A stretch of 64,000 nucleotides of DNA. It comes from Micropterix aruncella. Taxonomy: Eukaryota > Arthropoda > Insecta > Lepidoptera > Micropterigidae. Positions within the stretch are counted from its first letter, which is position 1. Each line of letters opens with the position of its first letter. Position numbers and translations under genes: made by a program. The notes under the pieces were generated by a model that saw nothing but the letters and a program-made list of their open reading frames with translations, did no database searches and had not been told where the DNA came from. Shown here one piece after another: positions 35,399 through 47,920 of this stretch. The stretch is taken from positions 38,136,381-38,200,380 of the forward strand of contig OX155980.1 in the NCBI GenBank assembly GCA_944548615.1, written 5' to 3'.

Positions 35399-36007
35399 AT
35401 ATGTAGTATTAAAATTGTTTAAAAGGAGTAACTAGTATAATAAAAAAGGTTAGATAAACATTAGATATACATATGTAAATATAATCGTTTAATATTACGC
35501 TCTAACGGATGTCTCCGTCTCGTTTGCTATAGTCTAGAATAATGATTTATATATTAGAATAATAATGATAGTAATAGTAATGGAGTAGAGTAATAATAAT
35601 ATTATTAACAGTAGAATTATAATAATAGTCTATAGTAGAATAATAGTTATAATCTAGAATAATAGCCTAGAAAACTAATTAACGATTTGGAATCATCTGT
35701 AAGGTTAATTATGTTTTGGGAAATAAATAAATAAATAAATAAAAAAATAAAAAAAAATCTTAACGATGCTACTCATCATTCAAATTCCGCTACGCGTAAC
35801 ATAAAATGTTTTCAATTACGTCTGTATATTTATGACTTAATATTGCTCCTTAGCCATATGACGGCCTTTTTACTAAACACTGAATCGCTTGCGACGACTT
35901 CAGGATTGCTATTGTCAAACAAAACGGCCATGTCGATGAAAATATACCGTGTCCAATTTTTGTATTGTTGTACGTATGACGAGTTGACTATATATAATAA
36001 GCGATTT

Positions 36008-38185
36008 ATTTATTTATTTTTAGGAAAACCAACAGCTAATTATAATTTAACAAAAAGAGGAGTAGGATAACAGAGAGCCAATCAAAGGTTTTCACGTTTA
36101 AGTAACGTTGTAGAAACATGTGTGACCTTTCAAATAAAGCTACCGATTAAAAATACATCAAAAAATATTCAACAATTAATGCTAAAGAATTCACTATTCA
36201 GCTGCTGCCTAGCTGAGTTAATACCCGTACAAAATAGATCAAAGTCAAAGGGTTTAATCAAATAATTACAATTGTCACTTTTTCGCCACAGAAATGCATT
36301 TTGCCTATAGTTGGTACCAGTATGAGGAACATCAAGAGCAGGGTTATATCTATTGGGTTGGAAGGAACACGGAGATTAATTTTATTTAGTAAGTAGCATT
36401 GTGAGTGATAAATGAATTATTAAATATAAAACAATAAAATTAGTACGAACAGGGTAGGCAGACGATATAGGCGAGCATAGCTGACTAGTGAAAATGCAGT
36501 ATGGAAACCGGTATCTGACGTGATCATCCTGCGCGTGTGAACGGCGAGTGAGCGGGGCAGCGGCGAAAGCAAGGGTTACAAACATTTTTATACTGATAAG
36601 GAATGAAGCGGGTGTATATAACACTATTTCTAAGCAATCCAATACATACAATACGAAGAAATGAACGGCACTGATAAGTGCGATAGTTTCACAGAGGTAG
36701 GTACATCTTAAATGGCGATGGGAAGTATAGAATAGCATAGAGACAGATTAAGAAACTTTGTTTAAATCAGACACATTGTTGACGATGAACACGGGCGAAG
36801 TGTCATTTTTCCGGATATGGATTTTCCCGTATTTCACTCAGACGTACTTGAGCCCTTTCTCGTTCCTGAAGGTCTTCGTCTTGTTTAGCAAGGACTTGGA
36901 ATCCGCGTTGAGGTGGTCGTTAACGAGATGCGACGAGCAGAGTCACGGAACCCTATGTCAGGGGCCGCGAGGGACTTGCATAATCTCGCTGCTGCCACGA
37001 ACTCCTCCTTAACATACCGGTTAGTGAACCTCACGATTATTGATTTGTCGTTGGAGCCATATACTGGAACTCTGTGCAGGTAGTCGATTTGCGTCCTTGG
37101 AAGGCTAAAATTGATTACTTTACTAACGGCATCAATTATTGAGAAAAGATTTTCATCTTTACGCACTGGAACTCCTTTGATTTCCACATTGTTGAGATGG
37201 GACCTCTGGTCAGGAGCCGACTGCTGAGTTTTAGGTTCAGCGACGTCTTTCTCCAGGACATTGACTGATAACTGCAAGCCTTCGATTTTGGAAACCCTTG
37301 ACTCCATCTCAGCGAACTTTGTACCGAGGTTATCCATCTGATTCCCCATGAAGTCGCAACTAGCTTTCAGCCTTTCATCTCATTCTTAAAGGTTTTGAAG
37401 TATTCAATCAGCGTCGGCAGTCCAACAAGTTGGCGCTGGCGCTTGATATCGCGAATTTCCTTGATGATTTCGTCAAACGGCGCTGCTTCTGGCAATGATG
37501 CAGGTGACGCCGCTGGCATGGGAGAAAAGCCCCTGCAAGTAGAGCACCTCCAGGCGTTCCGTCTGTCTACACCTCGGTTTTAGATATTTGTGCACAGTCG
37601 AAATCGAGGTCACTTCGACAAACGCTGCACTGCACTCCATCGTTGAAACTTGAACTGCATGCCACGCATTGCATTTTGAGATCCAAATGATTCCTATCAA
37701 TGAAACCCTGATATAAGATGATTTCGAGTCAACCGAACTAATGCTCACTGATGACTGAATTACAATAAACTTCAGTGCGTGAATTGCAAACTTCACGGGG
37801 CAATGCGGTGAAATTCTTATTATTTAAATTAATAATTAATAACAAGCGGCGCGTGAATTGCAAATGACGCGTGGCACGGCCGTTTGAAGAAGGTATTCGT
37901 ATTTGTAGCTACTTTTAACTGATACTTGGATAAGAATACAACTGGACAGCTCCCCAATCTGACACTAGATTGGGGGTAGTCTGTTTATAGCGTTAATATG
38001 CGAACCACAATTGATTTCGGTTTTATAGAAAAAATATGTGGCTTACACAGTTCATTACACTTCCACAGATGCATTTATGGACCCGCCACTTAATGACAAA
38101 TGACTGAGTCAAACACTTTACTATTTTATTAGTTTTTCACGAAAGTACACAGGATAGGTTCACACAGCAACTGACACAACTGACT
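36008..38185 (-). mobile_element. ORF1-only LINE derivative (half-LINE), 2178 bp
   Basis: It interrupts the monomer at AAGCGATTTCACGG, with GATTT duplicated at 36003-36007 and 38186-38190. On the minus strand it begins at 38185, carries an ORF1 pseudogene (37674-36748), about 700 bp of non-coding sequence, and ends in AAAAATAAATAAATA, a LINE-style tail. No endonuclease or reverse transcriptase motif was found. It could be an internally deleted LINE, a parasite of a LINE, or a retrocopy of a domesticated ORF1 gene. Confidence 0.82.
36748..37674 (-). pseudogene. LINE ORF1 with PHD-like finger and Baculo_FP-like domain, broken
   Basis: In successive frames on the minus strand: a Cys-rich finger (MQCVACSSSFNDGVQCSVC, then WRCSTC after a shift), a helical part (APFDEIIKEIRDIKRQRQLV), and after another shift MGNQMDNLGTKFAEMESRVS. 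The conserved block follows: NNVEIKGVPVRKDENLFS, IDYLHRVPVYGSNDKSIIVR, FVAAARLCKSL. A third shift leads to VNDHLNADSKSLLNKTK and, after a stop, VKYGKIHIRKNDTSPVFIVN. This layout is that of PHD/FP-type ORF1 proteins of insect CR1-like LINEs. At least three frameshifts and one stop. Confidence 0.82.
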
Positions 38186-38866
38186 GATTTCACGGAATCA
38201 TTATTGTTTGCAGTGCAGACTACACCCGATTTATGAAATGACAGGAATGCAAACTTTAAAACGGCTTAATATTAGACAAAGTATAGGAAACATTAGCGGA
38301 AATATTAGAAAAAGCAGTAAATTGTTGCAAATGGATTGTTTCATTAATATTACTCAAATTCAGAAAATCTAAACCTTTTATCACGTAATCGACATACATG
38401 TCAGAAAACGAATTAAAATAAAACCAATCAGTTGGTTTAACCCGCACTCCGAAGTTTATGTGCATATAGAAAGACGTATACATTTTAGAAATTTGTTTTA
38501 AAATTTCTTTTGCAAATATTTCGAAACCTTACGTTTTTTCTCAGATTTAAATTTTTTTATTTTACTAATTTCTCGAAACTATTATATGCATCATTTTATT
38601 TTTGTTTTCTTGGTTTTTTTCAGTTTTTTTTTGCATTTTTGGCCTATTATCTAGAGTTATTAGCTTTTTACTAAAACTTGTACATTTGTAAGCAATCAAA
38701 CAATCTTGATTGTAATATTAGAGTCCTGTCCACCCTAGAACGGGCTAGTCCCAGTTGGGTGACAGAATCAAATAAGCAAAAGGTTAAGGTTTTGCCATTC
38801 GGTTCCTGTTATTTTTGTAAGCAAATCAATTTTTTATTTTAATTAATTCCTAAATAAATAAATAAA

Positions 38867-41502
38867 TATTATTAAGCAAGGTGTAGCGTCTTTATAAACC
38901 CGAAATCGTTATTTAAAAATCCCACGTAAATATTTTCTTCCCAGTAAAGTAGATAAGCATTACCTACGTTATTGCATTGTACCTATCATGAATATTTGTC
39001 CTTGACCTATTTATTGATTTTCAATGTGGCAAACAGCTGATCGCTTAAATCGATACGTACGCCTTATTGGTAAGTTTCAGGCATATGCTATTAGAAGATG
39101 GCCAAACCCTCCATGAAACCTGTTGATTTAAGCCTTTCCAAATGTAACCGCGCATGAGCACAGTATATTAATATGGTTATGTAATAAAGTACGGGTCGCA
39201 CTTTAGAGCGGGGCGGGAAGAAGTCTTTTAATTTTATTTATTTTAGTTTATTATTATTTCATCTTTCTTTTTGTTTTTAGGCTGTATGTCAAAATTCTAT
39301 AAGGACATTCTAGCAAGACAACTGACGGCTTTTGAACGGTTTTTTAGTCAATCTGATCCAGACATGCAGTGTGTATACCACGTCCATGAACGCAAATTCG
39401 GCAACGACACGTTTGAATGCCGACAATAATGTTACATTATTATACTGTAGCGTGGCGTAGCTGAAGTATACCTCTGCGACCCGATTCGAATAGCTATAAA
39501 AAGCGATCTCATCGCCCCGCTCAACAATGCGATCAGTACTTCAAACCTGTCGGTGTAGAAAACAGATTTTGTCCAGGTAATCCTTAAAGTTGGAAACACT
39601 GTTAGCAACACAACGATTATCGCCAGGCTGCTAATAAGGTTATTGCCTTGCCTGGGTTGGCAAGGTGTTAAAAAGGCTATGAGCGAGGAGCTTCCGTTGG
39701 AGGATTATAGTAGTGGATTAAATCACAGATCAGCCCAATTTGGAAAGCGACAGCTCGCTTTTAATACCGACTAGAACAGTCTCCACTTTTCTAGACGACA
39801 CGATATGAATTGGTTCTTTGGAAACCACAGTAGTGGTATTCCAACAGCAATCTCGATAATAATTTAAATACTAACTCAGTATATTTACTGGTTACACCAT
39901 GTTTGCGAATTAAAGTAGCCTAATTATATGGCATGGCGTTGAACGTTTGTAAAATGATACGGGAAATGTTACCATCTGAACGATGCTACTCATCATTCGA
40001 ATTCCGCTACGCGAAACATTTCTCAATTTCGTCTGCATATTTATGACATATGACGAGCTGTTTACTAAACACTGAATCGCTTGCGACGACTTCAGCATTG
40101 CTATTGTCAAACAAAACGGCCTTGTCGATGAAAATATACAGAGTCCAATTTTTGTAGTGTGGATGTTGACTGTAATAATAAGTTGACTATAATATGACGA
40201 GTTGACTATAATAAGCGATTTCACGGAATCATTATCGTTTGCGGTGCAGACTACACCCGTTGGATGAAATGACAGGAATGCAAACTTTATATCGGCTTAA
40301 TATTAGACAAAGTATAGGAAAAATTAGCGGAAATATTTTAAAAAGCAGTAAATTGTTGTAAATTGATTGTTCCATTAAGATTACTCAAATTCAGAAAATC
40401 TAAACCTTTTATCGCGTAACCGACACACATGTCAGAAAACGAATTAAAATAAAACCAATCAGTTAGTTTAACCCGAGCTCCGAAGTTTATGTACCTATAG
40501 GAAGAAGAATACATTTTAGAAATTTGTTTTAAAATTGCTTTTGTAAATATTTGTGAATATTTCGTTTTTTCAAAGATTTTTTATTTTTAAGCTATTGCAT
40601 AGCTTTTATCGCGGGTCTAGGCCAGCGCGGCGACAGAATGAAGAAATTTCTTAATGAAAATTAATTATTTTAAACTGATAATTACGTCTAAACGAGTACT
40701 GCTTACGATTCGAAAAAAATATATGTTAAACAAGAACATTTTCCAAATATTCTTAGCTTTGAATATTTTAGATTTTGTTTATATTACATAGTGTAATTAA
40801 TTTGTGAAATGAGGTCTAACCGAAAACAAAAACGAGAATTACGCAAATACTATCTGGCGTATTATTATGAAACCTGCACCATTTCAGAGATATTTTAATT
40901 ATCTATCTTTTTATCTACGATTTTTTTCGAATAGTCAAAGAATAATATCCGGTTTGTTTGCTTTATCGAATAAAATTCGTGCGCGGCGCTCTATCGGAAG
41001 ACGTTTAAATTATTCCGAATCGATTCGGAATAATTTCAACGTTTTCCGATAGAGCGCAGTTATCTGATATCAGAAAAAAATTTCTTCATACTGCATAAAT
41101 AAAACAAATAAATAATTATAATTGCATAAGTTGTTAAAAAATGCTATGCATTAGCTTTACCGCGGCAGTCCCCGCGTGCCACACGTATTTTTTTTATTTT
41201 ACTAATTTCTCAAAAATATGATATACATCATTCTATTTTTGTATTCTTGGTTTTTTTGGCAGTTATTTGTATTTTTGGCTTATTATTTAGAGTTATTATC
41301 TTTTTACTAAAACTTGTACATTTGTAAGCAATCAAGCAAACTTGGTTGTAATATTAGAGTCCGGTCCAACCTAGAACGAGCTAGTCCCAGTTGGGTGACA
41401 GAATCAAATAAGCAAAAGGTTAAGGTTTTGCCATTCGGTTCCTGTTATTTTTGTAAGCAAATCAATTTTTTATTTTAAATAATTCCTAAATAAATAAATA
41501 AA
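38867..41502. repeat. Array monomer 1 (2636 bp), with M insertion
   Basis: Monomer limits are set at TATTATTAAGCAAGG after the AAATAAATAAATA stretch. Without the M copy the unit is about 2.03 kb. It contains the constant marks CAAACAGCTGATCGCTT, CCAGACATGCAGTGTGTATA and GGCTAGTCCCAGTTGGGTG. Confidence 0.9.
40587..41195 (-). mobile_element. Family M repeat, copy 6 (array main site)
   Basis: TTAAGCTATTGC end at 40587, GTGCCACACGTATTTTTTTT end at 41195. The central hairpin is shortened to TATTCCGAATCGATTCGGAA, the array-specific form. Inserted between TTTTTTATTT and ATTTTACTAATTTCTC of the monomer. Confidence 0.88.
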
Positions 41503-43532
41503 TATTATTAAGCAAGGTGTAGCGTCTTTATAAACCCGAAATCGTTATTTAAAAATCCCACGTAAATATTTTCTTCAAAGTAAAGTAGATTAGCATTACC
41601 TACGTTATTGCATTGTACCTATCATGAATATTTGTCCTTGACCTATTTATTGATTTTCAATGTGGCAAACAGCTGATCGCTTAAATCGATACGTACGCCT
41701 TATTACGGTAAGTTTCAGGCATATGCTCTTAGAAGATGGCCAAACCCTCTATGAAACCTGTTGATTTAAGCCTTTCCAAATGTACCCGCGCATGAGCACA
41801 GTATATTAATATGGTTATGTAATAAAGTACGGGTCGCACTTTAGAGCGGGGCGGGAAGAAGTCTTTTAATTTATTATTATTTCATCTTTCTTTTTGTTTT
41901 TAGGCTGTATGTCAAAACTCTATAAGGACATTGCTACTTTCTAGCAAGACAACTGACGGCTTTTGAACGGTTTTTTAGTCAATCTGATACAGACATGCAG
42001 TGTGTATACCACGTCCATGAACGCAAATTCGGCAACGACACGTTTGAATGCCGACAATAATGTTACATAATTATACTGTAGCGTGGCGTAGTTGAAGTAT
42101 ACCTCTGTGACTCTATTCGAATAGCTATAAAAAAGCGATCTCATCGCCCCGCTCAACCGATCAGTACTTCAAACCTGTCGGTGTAGAAAACAGATTTTGT
42201 CCAGGTAATCCTTAAAGTTGGAAACACTGTTAGCAACACAACGATTATCGCCAGGCTGCTAATAAGGTTATTGCCTTGCCTGGGTTGGCAAGGTGTCAAA
42301 AAGGCTATGAGCGAGGAGCTTCCGTTGGAGGATTATAGTAGTGGATTAAATCACAGATCAGCCCAATTTGGAAAGCGACAGCTCGCTTTTAATACCGACT
42401 AGAACAGTCTCCACGTTTCTAGACGACACGATATGGATTGTTTCTTTGGAAACCACAGTAGTGGTATTCCAACAGCAATCTCGATAATAATTTAAATACT
42501 AACTCAGTATATTTACTGGTTACACCATGTTTGCGAATTAAAGTAGCCTAATTATATGGCATGGCGTTGAACGTTTGTTAAATGATACGGGAAAGGTTAC
42601 CATCTTAACGATGCTACTCATCATTCGAATTCCGCTACGCGAAACATTTCTCTATTTCGTCTGCATATTTATGACATATGACGAGCTGTTTACTAAACAC
42701 TGAATCGCTTGCGACGACTTCAGCATTGCTATTATCAAACAAAACGGCCTTGTCGATGAAAATATACCGAGTCCAATTTTTGTAGTGTGGATGTTGACTG
42801 TAATAATAAGTTGACTATAATATGACGAGTTGACTATAATAAGCGATTTCACGGAATCATTATCGTTTGCGGTGCAGACTACACCCGTTGGATGAAATGA
42901 CAGGAATGCAAACTTTATATCGGCTTAATATTAGACAAAGTATAGGAAAAATTAGCGGAAATATTTTAAAAAGCATTAAATTGTTGTAATTTGATTGTTC
43001 CATTAATATTACTCAAATTCAGACAATCTAAACCTTTTATCGCGTAACCGACACACATGTCAGAAAACGAATTAAAATAAAACCAATCAGTTGGTTTAAC
43101 TCGCGCTCCGAAGTTTATGTACCTATAGGAAGAAGAATACATTTTAGAAATTTGTTTTAAAATTGCTTTTGTAAATATTTCGAAACCTTTCATTTTTCAC
43201 AGATTAATTTTTTTTTTGTTTTACTAATTCTCAAAACTATGATATACATCATTTTATTTTTGTTTTCTTGGTTTTTTTGGCAGTTTTTTTGTATTTTTGG
43301 CTTATTATTTAGAGTTATTAACTTTCTACTAAAACTTGTACATTTGTAAGCAATCAAGCAAACTTGATTGTAATATTAGAGTCCTGTCCAACCTAGAACG
43401 GGCTAGTCCCAGTTGGGTGACAGAATCAAATAAGCAAAAGGTTAAGGTTTTGCCATTCCGTTCCTCTTATTTTTGTAAGCAAATCAATGTTTTATAGTAA
43501 TAAACTTTCAAATAAATAAATAAATAAATAAA
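41503..43532. repeat. Array monomer 2 (2030 bp), uninterrupted
   Basis: Represents the basic unit: no M copy, no 147-bp insertion, no internal deletion. The empty M site reads TTTTTTTGTTTTACTAATTC. The landmark spacing equals the array period. Confidence 0.9.
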
Positions 43533-43922
43533 TATTATTAATCAAGGCGTAGCGTCTTTATAAACCCGAGATCGTTATTTAAAAACCCCACGTAAATATT
43601 TTCTTCCCAGTGGAGTAGATAAGCATTACTTACGTTATTGCATTGTACCTATAATGAACATTTGTCCTTGACCTATTTATTGATTTTCAAAGTAGCAAAC
43701 AGCTGATCGCTTAAATCGATACGTACGTATTATTGGTAAGTCTCAGGCATATGCTATTAGAAGATGGCCAAACCCTCCATGAAACCTGTTGATTTAAGCC
43801 TTTCCAAATGTAACCGCACATGAGCACAATATATTAATATGGTTAAGTAATCAAGTACGGGTCGCACTTTAGAGAGTGGCAGGAAGGAGTCTTTTAATTT
43901 TATTTATTTTAGTTTATTATTT

Positions 43923-44069
43923 TTATTTTATTTTATTTATTTATTTATTTTAAACATAACATGCAGAATTCATAAAATGGTCATACTAAGTAATGGTACG
44001 AAGTAAACGACGACCCACATGCAAATGACCATGCTCAGCGCATGCCCAACTAGGCCGAATATAGCCTGC
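43923..44069 (-). mobile_element. 5'-truncated LINE/SINE 3' end, 147 bp (monomer 3)
   Basis: Inserted within ATTATTT, which is duplicated on both sides. Read on the minus strand it ends in a TAAATAAATAAATAAAAT-type tail. Exact counterparts are at 50366-50512 and 57548-57694, so it was copied with the array. Confidence 0.78.
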
Positions 44070-44958
44070 ATTATTTCATCTTTTTTTTTGTTTTTAGGCT
44101 GTATATCAAAACTCTATAAGGACATTGCTACTTTCTAGCAAGACAACTGACGGCTTTTCAACGGTTTTTCAGTCAGATTGATCCAGACATGCAGTGTGTA
44201 TACAACGTCCATGAACGCAAATTCGGCAACGACACGTTTAACTGCCGAAAATAATGTTACATAATTATACTTCATATATTATTAAGCAAGGCGTAGCATA
44301 GCGTAGCTGAAGTATACTTCTGCGACTCGATTCGAATAGCCATAAAAAAGCGATCTCATCGCCCCGCTCAACAATGCGATCAGTACTTCAAAACAGTCGG
44401 TGTTGAATACAGATTTTGTCCAGGTAATCCTTTAAAAAGTTGAAAACATTGTTAGCAACACAACGCTTATCGCCAGGCGGCTAATAAGGTGATTGCCTTG
44501 CCTGGGTTGGCAAGGTGTTGAAAAGGCTATGAACGAGGAGCTTCCGTTGTTGGCTATATATATTACGAGTTGACTATATATAATAAGCGATTTCACGAAA
44601 TCATTATTGTTTGCGGTGCAGACTACACCCGTTTTATGAAATGACAAGAATGCAAACTTTAAAACAGCTTAATATTAGAAAAAGTATAGGAAACATTAGC
44701 GGAAATAATTGAAAAAGCAGTAAATTGTTGCAAATTGATTGTATCATTAATATTACTCAAATTCAGAAAATCTAAACCTTTTATCGCGTAATCGACATAC
44801 ATGTCAGAAAACGAATTAAAATAAAACCAATCATTTGGTTTAACCCGCACTCCGAATTTTATGTACCTATAGGAAAACGTATACATTTTAGAAATTTGTT
44901 TTAAAATTGCTTTTGTAAATATTTGTGAATATTTCGTTTTTTCAAAGATTTTTTATTT

Positions 44959-45568
44959 TTAAGCTATTGCATAGCTTTTATCGCGGGTCTAGTAGGCCAG
45001 CGCGGCGACCGAATGAAGAAATTTCGTAATGAAAATTAATTATTTTAAACTGATAATTACGTCTAAACGAGTACTGCTTACGATTCGAAAAAAATATATG
45101 TTAAACAACAACATTTTCCAAATATTCTTAGCTTTGAATATTTTAGTTTTTGTTTATATTACATAGTGTAATTAATTTGTGAAATGAGGTCTAACCGAAA
45201 ACAAAAACGAGAATTACGCAAATACTATCTGGCGTATTATTATGAAACCTGCACCATTTTAAAGATATTTTAATTATCTATCTTTTTATCTACGATTTTT
45301 TTCGAATAGTCAAAGAATAATATCCGGTTTGTTTGCTTTATCGAATAAAATTCGTGCGCGGCGCTCTATCGGAAGACGTTTTAATTATTCCGAATCGATT
45401 CGGAATAATTTCAACGTTTTCCTATAGAGCGCAGTTATCTGATATCAGAAAAAAAATTCTTCATACTGCATAAATAAAACAAATAAATAATTATAATTGC
45501 ATAAGTTGTTAAAAAATGCTACGCAATAGCTTTACCGCGGCAGTCCCCGAGTGCCACACGTATTTTTT
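44959..45568 (-). mobile_element. Family M repeat, copy 7 (array main site)
   Basis: Same insertion point and shortened hairpin as copy 6. Marked by an extra TAG in GGTCTAGTAGGCC and a CCTATAGAG variant. Confidence 0.88.
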
Positions 45569-45877
45569 TTATTTTACTAATTTCTCAAAAATATGATATA
45601 CATCATTCTAGTTTTGTATTCTTGGTTTTTTTGGCAGTTTTTTGTATTTTTGGCTTATTAATTAGAGTTATTAGCTTTTTACTAAAACTTGTACATTTGT
45701 AAGCAATCAAGCAAACTTGATTGTAATATTAGAGTCCTGTCCAACCTAGAACGAGCTAGTCCCAGTTGGGTGACAGAATCAAATAAGCAAAAGGTTAAGG
45801 TTTTGCCATTCGGTTCCGGTTATTTTTGTAAGCAAATCAATTTTTTATTTTAATTAATTCCTAAATAAATAAATAAA

Positions 45878-47920
45878 TATTATTAGGCAAGGTGTAGTAG
45901 CGTCTTTATAACCTCGAAATCGTTATTTAAAAATCCCACGTAAATATTTTCTTCCCAGTAAAGTAGACAAGCATTACCTACGTTATTGCATTGTACCTAT
46001 CATGAATATTTGTCCTTGACCTATTTATTGATTTTCAATGTGGCAAACAGCTGATCGCTTAAATCGATACGTACGCCTTATTGGTAAGTTTCAGGCATAT
46101 GCTATTAGAAGATGGCCAAACCCTCCATGAAACCTGTTCATTTAAGCCTTTCCAAATGTAACCGCGCATGAGCACAGTATATTAATATGGTTATGTAATA
46201 AAGTACGGGTCGCACTTTAGAGCGGGGCGGGAAGAAGTCTTTTAATTTTATTTATTTTAGTTTATTATTATTTCATCTTTCTTTTTGTTTTTAGGCTGTA
46301 TGTCAAAACTCTATATGGACATTGCTACTTTCTAGCAAGACAACTGACGGCTTTTGAACGGTTTTTTAGTTAATCTGATCCAGACATGCAGTGTGTATAC
46401 CACGTCCATGAACGCAAATTCGGCAACGACACGTTTGAATGCCGACAATAATGTTACATAATTATACTGTAGCGTGGCGTAGCTGAAGTATACCTCTGCG
46501 ACTCGATTCGAATAGCTATAAAAAAGCGATCTCATCGCCCCGCTCAACAATGCGATCAGTACTTCAAACCTGTCGGTGTAGAAACAGATTTTGTCCAGGT
46601 AATCCTTAAAGTTGGAAACACTGTTAGCAACACAACGATTATCGCCAGGCTGCTAATAAGGTTATTGCCTTGCCTGGGTTGGCAAGGTGTTAAAAAGGCT
46701 ATGAGCGAGGAGCTTCCGTTGGAGGATTATAGTAGTGGTTTAAATCACAGATCAGCCCAATTTGGAAAGCGACAGCTCGCTTTTAATACCGACTAGAACA
46801 GTCTCCACTTTTCTAGACGACACGATATGAATTGGTTCTTTGGAAACCACAGTAGTGGTATTCCAACAGCAATCTCGATAATAATTTAAATACTAACTCA
46901 GTATATTTACTGGTTACACCATGTTTGCGAATTAAAGTAGCCTAATTATATGGCATGGCGTTGAACGTTTGTAAAATGATACGGGAAATGTTACCATCTG
47001 AACGATGCTACTCATCATTCGAATTCCGCTACGCGAAACATTTCTCAATTTCGTCTGCATATTTATGACATATGACGAGCTGTTTACTAAACACTGAATC
47101 GCTTGCGACGACTTCAGCATTGCTATTGTCAAACAAAACGGCCTTGTCGATGAAAATATACAGAGTCCAATTTTTGTAGTGTGGATGTTGACTGTAATAA
47201 TAAGTTGACTATAATATGACGAGTTGACTATAATAAGCGATTTCACGGAATCATTATCGTTTGCGGTGCAGACTACACCCGTTGGATGAAATGACAGGAA
47301 TGCAAACTTTATATCGGCTTAATATTAGACAAAGTATAGGAAAAATTAGCGGAAATATTTTAAAAAGCATTAAATTGTTGTAATTTGATTGTTCCATTAA
47401 TATTACTCAAATTCAGACAATCTAAACCTTTTATCGCGTAACCGACACACATGTCAGAAAACGAATTAAAATAAAACCAATCAGTTGGTTTAACCCGCGC
47501 TTCGAAGTTTATGTACCTATAGGAAGAAGAATACATTTTAGAAATTTGTTTTAAAATTTCTTTTGTAAATATTTCGAAACCTTTCGTTTTTTCACAGATT
47601 ATTTTTTTTTTTGTTTTACTAATTCTCAAAACTATGATATACATCATTTTATTTTTGTTTTCTTGGTTTTTTTGGCATTTTTTTTTGTATTTTTGGCTTA
47701 TTATTTAGAGTTATTAGCTTTCTACTAAAACTTGTACATTTGTAAGCAATCAAGCAAACTTCATTGTAATATTAGAGTCCTGTCCAACCTAGAACGGGCT
47801 AGTCCCAGTTGGGTGACAGAATCAAATAAGCAAAAGGTTAAGGTTTTGCCATTCGGTTCCGGTTATTTTTGTAAGCAAATCAATTTTTTATTTTAATTAA
47901 TTCCTAAATAAATAAATAAA
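45878..47920. repeat. Array monomer 4 (2043 bp), uninterrupted
   Basis: No M copy. Nearly identical to monomer 5 at an offset of 2043 bp over most of its length. Carries the markers GTAGTAGCGTC and ATATGGACATTGC. Confidence 0.9.

Larger units (their letters stand above)
31252..35756 (+). mobile_element. Full-length non-LTR retrotransposon (CR1/Jockey group), 4505 bp
   Basis: Comparison with intact monomers places the insertion exactly. The host site ACCATCTTAACGATG is split, and ATCTT is duplicated at 31247-31251 and 35757-35761. The element has a short 5' UTR, two overlapping ORFs and an AT-rich 3' UTR ending in an AAATAAATAAAT-type tail. ORF1 is intact and ORF2 is broken three times, so it is not autonomous now. 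The clade within the CR1/Jockey group was not resolved. Confidence 0.93.
30126..38866. repeat. Array monomer 0, leftmost and most diverged, split by two retrotransposons
   Basis: Monomer sequence occupies 30126-31251, 35757-36007 and 38186-38866. Removing the two insertions and one copy of each 5-bp duplication brings its length in line: the landmark GTCCTTGACCTATTTATTG recurs after about 2076 bp, the array period. It lacks the M insertion and retains the long internal form. Homology starts near TAAACTCGAGATCG. Confidence 0.85.
43533..45877. repeat. Array monomer 3, type a (2345 bp)
   Basis: Carries a 147-bp truncated LINE (43923-44069), an M copy (44959-45568) and a deletion that joins CTTCCGTTG directly to TTGGCTATATATATTACGAG. 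The same three changes recur in monomers 6 and 9. Confidence 0.9.

Noticed and set aside
39910..40224. Recurrent minus-strand open frame of 104 codons (also at 46932, 48975, 56159, 63341)
   Set aside because: It repeats only because the monomer repeats, is broken in other monomers, and has no recognisable domain or codon pattern.
44659..44886. Recurrent minus-strand open frame of 75 codons (also at 38256, 42966, 51102, 53887, 58284, 61069)
   Set aside because: Shared array sequence with low-complexity Phe/Tyr/Asn content. No homology seen, and it is altered in frame between monomers.
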